Assembly: GCA_018268015.1 (NCBI GenBank)
Contig: JAFDXJ010000003.1
Coordinates: 1 to 64,000 of the forward strand
Direction of reading: 5' to 3'
Origin: Bacteroidota bacterium
GTDB taxonomy: Bacteria; Bacteroidota; Bacteroidia; Chitinophagales; Chitinophagaceae
Length of the DNA: 64,000 bases
Positions 7,834 to 17,474 of the stretch are shown here, one piece after another (positions within the stretch are counted from its first letter, which is position 1; each line of letters starts with the position of its first letter). The position numbers and the translations under genes were made by a program. Under the pieces are notes generated by a model that was not told the DNA's origin, did not search any database, and saw nothing but the letters and a program-made list of their open reading frames with translations.

Positions 7834-9063
7834 ATGGCAGAAAAAATTAAAGTAGTGAATCCGGTGGTAGAATTGGATGGTGATGAAATGACCCGGGTTA
7901 TTTGGAAATTCATTAAAGAAAAATTGGTATTACCATATTTGGATATAGATATCAAATATTATGACCTGGGCCTTGAACACCGCGATGAAACTGATGACCA
8001 GGTAACGATAGATGCAGCAAATGCAATTAAACAATATGGTGTAGGTATCAAATGCGCCACCATTACACCGGATGAACAAAGGGTTGCTGAATTTCATTTA
8101 AAACAAATGTGGAAAAGCCCCAATGGAACAATACGGAATATATTGGATGGCACTGTTTTTCGTGAACCGATTGTGTGTGAAAATGTTCCTCGCCTGGTGC
8201 CTAACTGGACAGCGCCTATATGTATTGGCCGTCATGCATTCGGCGATCAATACCGGGCTACTGATTTTGTCACAAAAGGCAAAGGAAAATTAAGTATCCG
8301 CTATGAAGCTGAAGATGGCACGGTTCAGGAATATCATGTCTATGATTTTAAAGGGGATGGTGTAGCGCTGGCTATGTACAATACCGATGAGAGTATTCGG
8401 GGATTTGCAAGAAGTTGTTTTAATATGGCGCTCAGTAAAAAATGGCCTTTGTACCTGAGTACAAAAAATACGATTTTAAAAAAATATGACGGACGCTTTA
8501 AAGATGTTTTTGAAGCCACATTTAATGATGAATTTAAAACACAATTTGATAAAGCCGGCATTACGTATGAGCATCGTTTGATTGATGATATGGTGGCCAG
8601 TGCCCTGAAATGGCATGGCAATTTTGTTTGGGCCTGCAAAAACTATGACGGGGATGTACAAAGTGATACAGTGGCACAAGGATTTGGCAGTCTCGGATTA
8701 ATGACTTCTACTTTAGTAACACCCGATGGCAAAACCATGGAAGCAGAAGCAGCTCATGGTACTGTTACACGGCACTTTCGCGAATATCAAAAAGGAAATC
8801 CTACTTCTACCAACCCGATCGCTTCCATTTTTGCCTGGACAAGAGGCCTGGAATTTCGGGGTAAACTGGATGGCAATGATGCGCTCATTCATTTCTGCAG
8901 ATCATTGGAAAGTGTATGTGTAGAAACCGTGGAAAGTGGAAAAATGACGAAAGACCTTGCGGTTTGTATCCATGGGAATAAAGTTACGCATGGTAAAGAT
9001 TATTTATATACAGAAGAATTCCTGGATGCACTGGATAACAATCTGAAGAAAAAGATTGGTTAA
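7834..9063 (+). CDS. icd: NADP-dependent isocitrate dehydrogenase, eukaryote-like type
   Basis: This enzyme oxidatively decarboxylates isocitrate to 2-oxoglutarate in the TCA cycle. At 409 residues with [16 protein letters not shown] at the N-terminus, [17 protein letters not shown] around residues 95-112 and [19 protein letters not shown] near 305-322, it belongs to the homodimeric subfamily shared with eukaryotic cytosolic and mitochondrial enzymes. It is not of the E. coli Icd type. The HGTVTRH segment contributes to NADP binding. It is a single gene with its own promoter, divergent from grpE. Confidence 0.96.
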   Translation: MAEKIKVVNPVVELDGDEMTRVIWKFIKEKLVLPYLDIDIKYYDLGLEHRDETDDQVTIDAANAIKQYGVGIKCATITPDEQRVAEFHLKQMWKSPNGTIRNILDGTVFREPIVCENVPRLVPNWTAPICIGRHAFGDQYRATDFVTKGKGKLSIRYEAEDGTVQEYHVYDFKGDGVALAMYNTDESIRGFARSCFNMALSKKWPLYLSTKNTILKKYDGRFKDVFEATFNDEFKTQFDKAGITYEHRLIDDMVASALKWHGNFVWACKNYDGDVQSDTVAQGFGSLGLMTSTLVTPDGKTMEAEAAHGTVTRHFREYQKGNPTSTNPIASIFAWTRGLEFRGKLDGNDALIHFCRSLESVCVETVESGKMTKDLAVCIHGNKVTHGKDYLYTEEFLDALDNNLKKKIG

Positions 9064-9121
9064 TCCTTATCCAGACAATGTGTAATCAAGTTCAATAAAT
9101 TGGGCTATTTTTATTGTGAGA

Positions 9122-10276
9122 ATGAAAAAGCCGCAACGATATATTGCACATTATGATTTAGATTCTTTTTTTGTAAGTGTTGAGATCCTCAATAATCCTT
9201 TATTAAAAAATAAGCCGGTACTTGTAGGCGGAAAAGAAGGCCGGGGCGTAGTTGCCGCATGCAGTTATGCTGCCCGGAAATTTGGGATCCATTCTGCAAT
9301 GCCTATGCAAAAAGCAATGCTGCTGTGTCCGCAGGCAATTGTTTGTCCTGGCGATTATGCTTCTTATGCCAGATATTCTCAATGGGTGACAGATATGATT
9401 CTCGCGAAAGCGCCCCTTGTAGAAAAAGCAAGTATAGATGAGTTTTACCTGGATCTTACAGGAATGGATCTTTTTTTTGATGTACTCCAGTGGTGTGTCA
9501 TGTTGAGAAAGGAGATTATCGAAGAAACCGGTTTGCCCATATCTTTCGGTCTGGGTACAAATAAACTGATTGCCAAGATGGCAACCAATGAAGCAAAACC
9601 AAATGGTTTTTTATTTGTACAGCCCGGTGAAGAAAAAAAATTTTTAGCGCCACTTCCCATTTCAAAGATACCGGGTGCAGGAAAACACACTACGGAAGTT
9701 TTAAAAAGCATGGGTCTGTTGATGATCCGTGATGTACAACAAAAACCTGTGAATGACCTGGAAGATTCACTGGGGAAATATGGACTGGATCTTTGGGAAA
9801 AAGCACAAGGCATCCATACCGGCGAAGTGCATCCCATGCAAGTTTCAAAATCAGTTTCTACAGAAAATACATTTCATGAAAACATAACGGATGAAACGCT
9901 TTTACTGAGCCATCTGGTGCGGATGACTGAAAAGATTTGTTTCCAACTCAGGAAAAAAAAATTAATGTCCGGTTGTGTGGCAGTAAAAATTCGCTATGCA
10001 AATTTTGAAACAACGACCATGCAAGTCGCCATGGATTTTACCTGCCTCGATGATGAGATCATTCCTATAGCCATTCAACTTTTTCATAAACATTACCGGA
10101 AAAGAAATGAGGTGCGCTTATTAGGTGTAAGATTGAGTAATCTGCGACCTCATATACGAAATGCCAATTTGTTTGATGATGGTGAAAAAAAATCAAAATT
10201 GTATGGCGCTATTGATTCCGTAAAAAAACAATTTGGATCTACTTCTCTGCAAAAAGCCCGTGCGCTCAAAAAATAA
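9122..10276 (+). CDS. dinB: DNA polymerase IV (Y family)
   Basis: This low-fidelity translesion polymerase acts on damaged or stalled templates. The catalytic motifs are present: YDLDSFFVSVE (metal-binding Asp, ~residues 10-20) and the SIDEFYLDLTG motif (~104-114). The helix-hairpin-helix thumb (ISKIPGAGKHTTEVLKSMG) and a C-terminal little-finger domain follow. The ATG at 9122 gives 384 residues; an in-frame GTG at 9116 would add two. It follows icd by 58 bp and converges on the pseudouridine synthase with a 6-bp gap. No LexA-type box was recognised upstream. Confidence 0.94.
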   Translation: MKKPQRYIAHYDLDSFFVSVEILNNPLLKNKPVLVGGKEGRGVVAACSYAARKFGIHSAMPMQKAMLLCPQAIVCPGDYASYARYSQWVTDMILAKAPLVEKASIDEFYLDLTGMDLFFDVLQWCVMLRKEIIEETGLPISFGLGTNKLIAKMATNEAKPNGFLFVQPGEEKKFLAPLPISKIPGAGKHTTEVLKSMGLLMIRDVQQKPVNDLEDSLGKYGLDLWEKAQGIHTGEVHPMQVSKSVSTENTFHENITDETLLLSHLVRMTEKICFQLRKKKLMSGCVAVKIRYANFETTTMQVAMDFTCLDDEIIPIAIQLFHKHYRKRNEVRLLGVRLSNLRPHIRNANLFDDGEKKSKLYGAIDSVKKQFGSTSLQKARALKK

Positions 10277-10282
10277 AAAACT

Positions 10283-11002
10283 TTATTGATTCCATTTTCT
10301 CAATTGTTGCAAAGAGGCTTTAAGGTCTTTTGGCAATGGCGCTTCAAACGTATAAGATGCTCCATTCAAATCAAAATGAATACTGGAGGCATGTAATGCA
10401 AGCCGGGAAAGAATCGGTCTTTCTGTTTCATCCTTTTTAGCAAGGTGATAATTTTTTTTCAGGCTGGAAATCAGGAGTGGATCTTCGGTTCCGTATAATT
10501 TATCATAAACGAGTGGATGGCCTAGGGCCGCACTGTGTACCCTTACCTGGTGTGTACGCCCTGTATGAATGCGAAAAGATACCCAGGTATAAGACCTGAA
10601 TTTTTCAATGACATGATAATCTGTTAAGGATGCTTTACCTTTTGCATGAATGCGCATCATCCCTTTTCTCATAGGGTTTTCAGCAATCGGAAGATCAATG
10701 CTGCCCTCAATTTCTTCTACCTGTCCATGCACCAAACCCAGATAATATTTTTCAATTTCTCTATTCTCAAATAATGCAGAAAGACTGGCATGGGATGTTG
10801 TATTCTTTGCAAAAAGGATGACACCGCTGGTTTCTTTATCTATTCTGTGCACGGTAAAAATTTCTCCATACTTTTCTTTTAATAACTCTTTCAGCGAAAA
10901 AGGCGATTGTACCCTGTCCGGGATACTATGCATCCCGCTGGGTTTATTGATGACGATAAAATCTTCATTTTCAAAAAGGATATTTCCGGGAGAAAGGTGC
11001 AT
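10283..11002 (-). CDS. RluA-family pseudouridine synthase, no S4 domain
   Basis: This enzyme isomerises a uridine in rRNA or tRNA to pseudouridine. The 239-residue protein begins directly in the catalytic domain (ILFENEDFIVINKPSGM). Its catalytic Asp is in VHRIDKETSG (~residues 52-61), and the binding motif is RIHTGRTHQVRVH (~143-155). With no S4 domain it resembles RluA/TruC-type enzymes rather than RluD; the target position cannot be told from sequence. It is 42 bp downstream of another pseudouridine synthase on the same strand, and the two are likely cotranscribed. Confidence 0.9.
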   Translation of the reverse strand: MHLSPGNILFENEDFIVINKPSGMHSIPDRVQSPFSLKELLKEKYGEIFTVHRIDKETSGVILFAKNTTSHASLSALFENREIEKYYLGLVHGQVEEIEGSIDLPIAENPMRKGMMRIHAKGKASLTDYHVIEKFRSYTWVSFRIHTGRTHQVRVHSAALGHPLVYDKLYGTEDPLLISSLKKNYHLAKKDETERPILSRLALHASSIHFDLNGASYTFEAPLPKDLKASLQQLRKWNQ

Positions 11003-11044
11003 AAAAGCAAAGTATTAAAAATTTGATAAACGAAATTTTCGGAT

Positions 11045-12043
11045 TTATTTCGTTTCCCGAAGAAAAGACTGATTCATGTATTTCAGGAGCCGGATTTCTT
11101 TTTCATTCAGGAAGCGCCATTTTCCGCGATCCACATTTTTTTTGGTAAGGTTTGCAAACATAACCCGGTCGAGATTTTTAACCTGGTAACCCAGTCGCTC
11201 AAACAGGCGGCGTACTATGCGGTTGCGGCCACTGTGAATTTCTATACCTATTACGGACTTATCCTTAGTATCGGTATATCCCAAAGCATCTGCTTTTACA
11301 AAACCATCTTCGAGGTGAATGCCGGACAATATAGTTTCAAAATCTTTTTTTGTCAGGGGCTTATCTAATTTTACTTCATACACTTTCTTTATTTCAAAAG
11401 AAGGATGCGTTAGTTTTTGAGCAAGTTCACCATCATTGGTCAACAATAAAACGCCCGTCGTATTACGGTCAAGCCGCCCTACCGGGAATACTCTTTCAGG
11501 AATTGCATCACCCATGATATCAAAAACCGTTCTCCGGTTTTGAGGATCTTTACGGGTGGTGATTGTATCCTTGGGTTTATTGATGAGGATATAGACGTTG
11601 TTTTTTTGTATAAAAATTTTCTTTCCCTTAAAATGAATTTGATCTTTTTCAGATACTTTAAAACCGGGTTCATCTTTGATCACACCATTGACGGAAACAT
11701 ATCCTTCTTTGATGAGCGCTGCAGCTTCACGTCTTCCGCAGATGCCTGCATGCGCCAAAAATTTATTTAAAGGCATCAGCTCATCAACAGGCTTTTCTAT
11801 TGCTTCTTTCTTTTCTTTTTGAACCGGCGGCACAGGCTTTGGCTGATCATATTTTGTACCTCTTGGAGCAAATGGATCATTTCTTTTGTATTGTTTTCCT
11901 TTGGCCAATTTTTCTTTACGTGCATTTTCTTCTTCCGCTTTTTCCAGCGCTTTGCTTGCTTTTTTTTGCTGGCGGAGCATTTCCTTTTTTTTCGCTCCAC
12001 TGACCGGTTTTGCTATATATTTTTCAAATGCTTTTTTGCTCAT
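11045..12043 (-). CDS. RsuA/RluB-family pseudouridine synthase with basic N-terminal tail
   Basis: The 332-residue protein has a Lys/Glu/Arg-rich, probably disordered N-terminal tail (residues 1-~88). An S4 domain follows (LNKFLAHAGICGRREAAALI, about 93-112), then the catalytic domain with VGRLDRNTTGVLLLTNDGE, in which the Asp of GRLD is catalytic. The C-terminal HSGRNRIVRRLFERLGY is the RsuA/RluB-class signature. The likely target is 23S rRNA, as for RluB. The charged tail is typical of Bacteroidota members. It lies 35 bp from rlmN on the same strand, making a run of rRNA-modification genes. Confidence 0.92.
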   Translation of the reverse strand: MSKKAFEKYIAKPVSGAKKKEMLRQQKKASKALEKAEEENARKEKLAKGKQYKRNDPFAPRGTKYDQPKPVPPVQKEKKEAIEKPVDELMPLNKFLAHAGICGRREAAALIKEGYVSVNGVIKDEPGFKVSEKDQIHFKGKKIFIQKNNVYILINKPKDTITTRKDPQNRRTVFDIMGDAIPERVFPVGRLDRNTTGVLLLTNDGELAQKLTHPSFEIKKVYEVKLDKPLTKKDFETILSGIHLEDGFVKADALGYTDTKDKSVIGIEIHSGRNRIVRRLFERLGYQVKNLDRVMFANLTKKNVDRGKWRFLNEKEIRLLKYMNQSFLRETK

Positions 12044-12078
12044 AAAAATTGTTGCTGTTTAAAAACAGGATTGAAAAT

Positions 12079-13131
12079 TTATGCCGTATGTGCTTTTTTA
12101 TTGGCCAGTTGTCCACAAGCGGCATCTATGTCTTTTCCACGGCTACGGCGAAGTCTTGCATTCACACGATGGCTTTCGAGATATTGAATAAATTCTTGAA
12201 CGGCTTCTTCTTTAGGCTTCGAGAATTTCATCTGATCTATGGGATTATATTCAATGATATTAACCAGGTCAGCAGGAATCTGGCGATACAGTTTTACCAG
12301 CTCTTCCGCATCTTTTTGAGTATCATTAAAATTTTGAAAAAGGATATACTCCAGGGTAATTTCATTCCCGGTTTTTTGATAAAAATAATTCAAGGCTTCT
12401 ACTAAGGATTTAATATCATTCGTATCATTAATGGGCATGATGGCGCTTCTTTTTTTATCATTGGCAGCATGTAAGGAGAGCGCGAGTTTAAAACGCACCT
12501 GATCATCTCCCAGCTTTTTTATTTGCTTTGCAATGCCGGCAGTGGAAACCGTAATCCTGCGCGGGCTCATGAACAGGCCTTCTTCCGATGTGATTCGTTC
12601 CACAGCTCGGATCATATTTTTATAATTGAGGAGCGGCTCTCCCATACCCATGAAAACAATATTGGTTAATTTTTTTTCAAAAAATTTTTCACTCTCTGCA
12701 TTCATTAAAGTTACCTGGTCCACGATTTCATCAAATAATAAACTTCGATGTTTTTTCATATATCCCGTAGCACAAAATTTACAATTCAGGCTACAACCAA
12801 TTTGGGAAGATATGCAGGCAGTAACTCTTTCTTCAGTAGGAATGATGACGCCTTCCACATAGTGATGATCTGCCGTTTCAAATTTATATTTTTGCGTACC
12901 ATCTTCGGCTACTTGTTTTTGCTGTATGGATAAAGCCGGGAAAGAGAAATTCTTTTGTAAATCTTCTCTCAGGGATTTACTTAAGTTAGACATATCCTCA
13001 AAACTTTTTGCATGCTTTTTCCAGATCCATTCATATAATTGTTTGGCACGGAATTTTTTTTCTCCTTTTTCCGAAAACCATGTGGCTATATCCTGGAAAG
13101 ATTGATGGCGAATATTAGGCAATTCATTCAT
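12079..13131 (-). CDS. rlmN: 23S rRNA/tRNA adenine-C2 methyltransferase RlmN (radical SAM)
   Basis: RlmN methylates C2 of A2503 in 23S rRNA and, in some bacteria, A37 of tRNAs. The radical-SAM cluster motif is CSLNCKFC (Cx3Cx2C) in the SSQIGCSLNCKFCATGYMK segment, about residue 115. The methyl-carrying cysteine is in the C-terminal IDAACGQLANKK, and GMGEPLLNY matches the family SAM-binding segment. At 350 residues it is the usual length. A TATCTTTG box ends only 4 nt before the ATG, suggesting a leaderless or near-leaderless mRNA. The two pseudouridine synthases follow on the same strand. Confidence 0.96.
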   Translation of the reverse strand: MNELPNIRHQSFQDIATWFSEKGEKKFRAKQLYEWIWKKHAKSFEDMSNLSKSLREDLQKNFSFPALSIQQKQVAEDGTQKYKFETADHHYVEGVIIPTEERVTACISSQIGCSLNCKFCATGYMKKHRSLLFDEIVDQVTLMNAESEKFFEKKLTNIVFMGMGEPLLNYKNMIRAVERITSEEGLFMSPRRITVSTAGIAKQIKKLGDDQVRFKLALSLHAANDKKRSAIMPINDTNDIKSLVEALNYFYQKTGNEITLEYILFQNFNDTQKDAEELVKLYRQIPADLVNIIEYNPIDQMKFSKPKEEAVQEFIQYLESHRVNARLRRSRGKDIDAACGQLANKKAHTA

Positions 13132-13135
13132 CCGG

Positions 13136-13143
13136 CAAAGATA
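13136..13143 (-). promoter_or_regulatory. -7 box abutting rlmN
   Basis: The minus strand reads TATCTTTGCCGG followed immediately by the ATG of rlmN. The same 11-base string occurs before lipB. The expected start of transcription falls at or next to the A of ATG. Confidence 0.55.
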
Positions 13144-13425
13144 CGCGGGGATGCGTAATAGCGGCTTTTCTTTCTGAAAGGATTTATGACGCAGAAAGCA
13201 GGCAGACTTTTACTTCTATTTGGATAGAGATTTCCGTGTCAGGATAAGTTTGTATTTGCTCTTAAATTTCTGAAGAGTTAGAGGGCTTTTAGTCTGTAAG
13301 GATGTTGCGGATGATAGAATCCACAGACATTTCCTTGCAAGCAGGCAACACGTTTTATACCGCTTTTCTTTCAAGGATTAGCAAAGCATTGACATGGATC
13401 AGCCGGGCTTTTTACTATTCTGTTA
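13144..13425. other. Intergenic region between rlmN and the NDH-2-like gene
   Basis: Together with the two flanking promoter boxes this is a 333-bp gene-free stretch between divergent genes. It holds no convincing ORF, RNA gene or strong hairpin. A short frame from 13302 runs into the next gene in another phase, has no homology I recognise and is rejected. Regulation of the dehydrogenase probably resides here. Confidence 0.6.
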
Positions 13426-13433
13426 TACCTTTG
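13426..13433 (+). promoter_or_regulatory. -7 box of the NDH-2-like gene
   Basis: TACCTTTG fits TAnnTTTG exactly and leaves a 31-nt leader before ATG 13465. No TTTG is present at the correct -33 spacing. Confidence 0.45.
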
Positions 13434-13464
13434 TTTAAAATTTTTTATCTAAAAAATTTTAAAA

Positions 13465-14730
13465 ATGTCTTTGAAAAAAAAAGCGATCGTTGTCGGAGGC
13501 GGATTTGCCGGTGTGAACCTCGTTAAAGAACTTTCCCGGGATAAGCAACTCGATATAACCCTGGTTGATATCAATAACTATCATTTTTTTCCTCCCTTAT
13601 TATACCAGGTAGCTACAGCATTTATAGAGCCTTCAAATATCAGTTATCCTTTCCGCCGCATGTTTCAGAAGAAGAAAAATATTCATTTTCACCTGGGTAA
13701 ATTATTGCGCATTTTTCCCGGTGAAAACTATATTGTTACGGATACCGGTAACCTGGGCTATGATATTTTAGTAATAGCAATTGGCACGCAAACAAATTAT
13801 TTCGGCATGAAGGATGTTGAAAAAAATGCGATGCCCATGAAAAATATTACGGATGCCATTAACCTGCGTAACCACCTGTTACTGTCTTTGGAAAAAGCAA
13901 CCCGCGCCGCCACTTTAGACGAAAAGCAAAGAGATTTGAATATTGTAATTGCAGGGGGTGGGCCTACAGGCGTAGAGATTGCAGGGATGCTGGCAGAAAT
14001 GCGTAGAAATATTGTTTCCAAAGAATATCTTGAAATAAATGCCGGTGATATGCGCATCCACCTGATTGATGCATCCCCTACGTTACTCGGACCCATGAGT
14101 AAAAAATCACAGGAGGAAGCAAAAAAAGTATTGTCTGATTGGAATGTGGAAATTAAACTGGATACGGCCGTAAAAAGTTATCAAAATGGTATGGTGACCT
14201 TAAGTGATGGTTCCGAAATTCCTACTAATACGCTGATTTGGGCATCCGGAGTTACCGGCGCTATCATACCGGGATTACCGGAAGGTTCCATAGGAAGGGG
14301 CAACCGCATTTTGGTGGATGAATTTAACCGGGTACAAACATTGAATATTTTTGCCATCGGAGATATTTGTTTGCAATTGACCGATAATAAATTTCCAAAA
14401 GGCCATCCGCAACTGGCACAGGTAGCTATTCAGCAGGGAAATTTATTGGGAAAAAATATTCCGCGATTGTTAGCGGGTAAAGCGATGCAGCCATTTGTTT
14501 ACCATGATAAAGGCAGCCTGGCAATCATTTCCAAATACAAGGCTGTAGCGGATCTCCCCAAAATTTTCTTCAAAGGTTTCTTTGCCTGGCTGATATGGTT
14601 ATTTATACATATTTTACCGCTTGCCGGGTTTCGGAATAAGGTAAAACTTGCCTTTAGCTGGTTCTGGTCCTTTATGACCAATGACCCCACTTTGAGGCTC
14701 ATTATCCGGCCTGTGGATAAAGACGATTGA
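13465..14730 (+). CDS. Type II NADH dehydrogenase-like FAD oxidoreductase
   Basis: This is a single-subunit, non-proton-pumping NADH:quinone oxidoreductase type. It has an FAD-binding Rossmann motif at the N-terminus (VVGGGFAGVNLV, residues 8-19) and a second nucleotide-binding fold at about 152-170 (IAGGGPTGVEIAGMLAEM). FAIGDICL near residue 295 matches the family FAD-contacting motif. The C-terminal ~60 residues hold a hydrophobic amphipathic segment (FFAWLIWLFIHILPLAGF) expected to dock on the membrane. The quinone type is not readable. It is a lone gene with 252 bp before the next one. Confidence 0.9.
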   Translation: MSLKKKAIVVGGGFAGVNLVKELSRDKQLDITLVDINNYHFFPPLLYQVATAFIEPSNISYPFRRMFQKKKNIHFHLGKLLRIFPGENYIVTDTGNLGYDILVIAIGTQTNYFGMKDVEKNAMPMKNITDAINLRNHLLLSLEKATRAATLDEKQRDLNIVIAGGGPTGVEIAGMLAEMRRNIVSKEYLEINAGDMRIHLIDASPTLLGPMSKKSQEEAKKVLSDWNVEIKLDTAVKSYQNGMVTLSDGSEIPTNTLIWASGVTGAIIPGLPEGSIGRGNRILVDEFNRVQTLNIFAIGDICLQLTDNKFPKGHPQLAQVAIQQGNLLGKNIPRLLAGKAMQPFVYHDKGSLAIISKYKAVADLPKIFFKGFFAWLIWLFIHILPLAGFRNKVKLAFSWFWSFMTNDPTLRLIIRPVDKDD

Positions 14731-14982
14731 TGCAGGTGATGACTTTGAAATAGTCTAGCGGGAATTCTGCTAAGGATTCGCCGCATCCGGGTTCAACATC
14801 ATCCAGTGGTTGGGTATTTTTATTAAGTTTATCTTAAATCCACTTTTTAATACATTTTATCTTATCTTTATTTTCTAAAGTTGTCAGCTTTAAATATAGA
14901 TCTTTTGACCCTTTATTTGTTCAACATATAATCCCCCCCTTTTTCTTCAACCTGAATAGATTTACTTTAATATTTACTGATT

Positions 14983-17424
14983 ATGATAACCAAAAATTTA
15001 CGCTTCATGAAAAGAACCGTGTTGCCGTCAAAAGCCCTGCTGTCCATGATTTTAATGGTTTGCCTTGGGATAAATAACGGCTTTACCCAAATGAAAGTGG
15101 GTAATAACCCCACCACGATAAATGCCGGCTCCATGCTGGAAATAGAAGCCACCAATCAAGGTATATTACTTCCGCGTATTTCTATTGGCAATATAAATAC
15201 GTGGGGACTGGCCGGTGTTGCTGTTAATGGGATGTTTGTTTATAATAGTAATGCAGCCACTACGGGAGGCTCCGGTATAGGCATTTATTATTGGGCAAAT
15301 TTAAAATGGAATTATGTTCAAAATGGAGCGGCTACAAACACGAGTTGGCTCCTTACGGGTAATAATACTACTACCCCTGGTACTTATGCTTCTCCGGGTG
15401 CAAATTTTCTGGGTACGATAGATGCTGTTGATTTCGCTATTCGCACATTCAATACGGAACGTATGCGGATCAGTTCTGCTGGTCTTATTGGCATCAATTC
15501 CAATTATGTGAATGCGCAGCAAATGACCGTAAGCACCTCGGTAGCCGCCAATACAGCCATTGTGGGGCAGAATGCTGCTGCTGCAGGAACCAATGGGAAT
15601 GGCATAGGCGTTAAAGGTTCATCTGCACAGGCATACAATGCCACAGGCCCTACTAATGGCTATGGCGTGGTAGCATTAAATTCAAATACGGCTGGTACCG
15701 GCCTTTATGCAGGAGGTAATAATGTGGGCCTCAATTCAAACTTCTTATTGAATGGAAGCGGAGCAGCTTTAGTGGGTACTAATGTTGGTGCATTTGGTTA
15801 TTCTACAGCCAATTCCGGTATTGGCTTATATGGGAATAATGTTGGATCTACAGGTTTTGGAGTTTATGGCGAAAGTGATGGCGCCTATGGAAGGGGTGTA
15901 TATGGATACAATAATAATATCGCTTCTTTTCAGCGTGGAGTATATGGGGATTACAATCAGTTAGGTTTTGGAGCCGGTGTCACCGGTATAGGAGATGGCG
16001 GAATTATACCAGCATCGAATTCAACATTGGATATTGGTGTTTATGGGAGCGCTAATTATGGTGTATATGGCAATAGTACCTCTACAGGGATAGGTGTATT
16101 AGGCCTTAACGATAATGCAGATGGTTTTGGAGTATATGGGATGAATACCAATACGAGTGGCACGGGAGTGTTGGGTAAAGGGAATAATCTAACCGGCTCA
16201 TATTTAACCAATGGTTCCGGTGGAGCTTTTACCGGTTCTTCAACCGGCTTATGGGCTTATTTGCCCACTGCTGCAAAAGGTGGCTTGATTGGAACAAGCT
16301 ATACTACAGGCAGTTATGGCGTATTTGGCAGAGCAGATTATTACAGGACTTCCAGTAATAACAATGATGTTTACCAGTTTGGATTGTATGGTGAAAAGGT
16401 GATGGGATATAATAATGCCGGTACAACTGGTTGGGATAAAAGATCCGGAGGCGTATTGGGGACTATTTATGATACTACACACTCTACTGTGCCAGCATGG
16501 GGTAGTTTGGGCTATAAAGCAAGTGGAAATGTGGCGGGGACACACTATGGTGTTTATTCAACAACAGATGTTATTGCTAATGGCACTGACTTTAACCAGA
16601 ATAACGCGGGAGGTTTTGGTTTAGGAGTTTATGGCGGTATCATGGGAGGCTGGGTGCGTGGGAATATCTATGGTATGAATATTAAAGGGGAAAGATATGG
16701 CTTATATATAGATGGTTATACGTATAGCAATAAGCCGGCTGTTCAGTTGATAGACAACGGAAGTGCCGAAAGAACGGTTGCTTATACTGTATCATCGTTG
16801 TCAGCAGATATCTATGCCCATGGAAAAGGCAAAATGGTCAATGGAAAAGCGCAAATAACCTTTGACCGAAACTTTCAGCAACTTGTAGATGAGTCAGACC
16901 TTTCCGTAACGGTTACACCCATTGGGGAGAGCAATGGAATTCATTTGATCAGCACTGACCAACATGGTTTTAGCTTACAGGAAAATAAAAATGCCGATAA
17001 TTCTTTTGGTACGTCTAATGTGGAGTTTACCTGGATAGCCGTGGGTAAGAGGAAAGATATTACCTCCAAGGATATTGCCAAAGAAGTCTTAGCATCAAAC
17101 TATGATAAAAACATGGCAGATGTTATGTTTAATGAAAATGACCTTGCACATAATGCCGGCGGTATGGAATGGACCAAAGACGGCTTGAAATTTTACCCTG
17201 TAACAGCCGCAGAAAATGCCTCAAATGGAAACCATCCCGGTTTAATGAAAGCAATGGAAGTGAAGACGTCCGAGTTGGATATAAACAACAAGGCCAATCC
17301 TGCCAAGAAAAAAGCGATAGACCCGTCTAAGCAAAATTCAAAACTGCAACAAAATGAATTTATAATAGATAAAATATCTGCGGATAAAAAAAATAATACT
17401 CAGGCTCCGCCAAAGGGAAATTAA
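14983..17424 (+). CDS. Large secreted Gly-Tyr/Gly-Asn repeat protein
   Basis: This 813-residue protein has an N-terminal signal (hydrophobic run about residues 18-33, cleavage near NNGFTQ). A segment GSMLEIEATNQGILLPRI follows; it is widespread in secreted Bacteroidota proteins. Residues ~180-480 contain many degenerate repeats built on GxGVYGxN or GVYG, consistent with a stacked beta fold like tail-fibre or adhesin proteins. The domain at ~590-690 (ITFDRNFQQLV, VTVTPIG, WIAVGKR) looks like a conserved C-terminal beta module. The tail is Lys/Asn-rich and disordered. There is no T9SS sorting tail. It heads a cassette with a TPR protein and a T9SS protein. A surface or matrix role is inferred. 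Confidence 0.75.
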   Translation: MITKNLRFMKRTVLPSKALLSMILMVCLGINNGFTQMKVGNNPTTINAGSMLEIEATNQGILLPRISIGNINTWGLAGVAVNGMFVYNSNAATTGGSGIGIYYWANLKWNYVQNGAATNTSWLLTGNNTTTPGTYASPGANFLGTIDAVDFAIRTFNTERMRISSAGLIGINSNYVNAQQMTVSTSVAANTAIVGQNAAAAGTNGNGIGVKGSSAQAYNATGPTNGYGVVALNSNTAGTGLYAGGNNVGLNSNFLLNGSGAALVGTNVGAFGYSTANSGIGLYGNNVGSTGFGVYGESDGAYGRGVYGYNNNIASFQRGVYGDYNQLGFGAGVTGIGDGGIIPASNSTLDIGVYGSANYGVYGNSTSTGIGVLGLNDNADGFGVYGMNTNTSGTGVLGKGNNLTGSYLTNGSGGAFTGSSTGLWAYLPTAAKGGLIGTSYTTGSYGVFGRADYYRTSSNNNDVYQFGLYGEKVMGYNNAGTTGWDKRSGGVLGTIYDTTHSTVPAWGSLGYKASGNVAGTHYGVYSTTDVIANGTDFNQNNAGGFGLGVYGGIMGGWVRGNIYGMNIKGERYGLYIDGYTYSNKPAVQLIDNGSAERTVAYTVSSLSADIYAHGKGKMVNGKAQITFDRNFQQLVDESDLSVTVTPIGESNGIHLISTDQHGFSLQENKNADNSFGTSNVEFTWIAVGKRKDITSKDIAKEVLASNYDKNMADVMFNENDLAHNAGGMEWTKDGLKFYPVTAAENASNGNHPGLMKAMEVKTSELDINNKANPAKKKAIDPSKQNSKLQQNEFIIDKISADKKNNTQAPPKGN

Positions 17425-17474
17425 GAAATACATTTTTTGAAATAACAAGCTCAATTTTTCATGTTGATATTTAA

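Noticed and set aside
13302..13526. Small ORF before the NDH-2-like gene
   Set aside because: It overlaps the dehydrogenase start in another frame and ends in an Arg/Cys-rich nonsense stretch.
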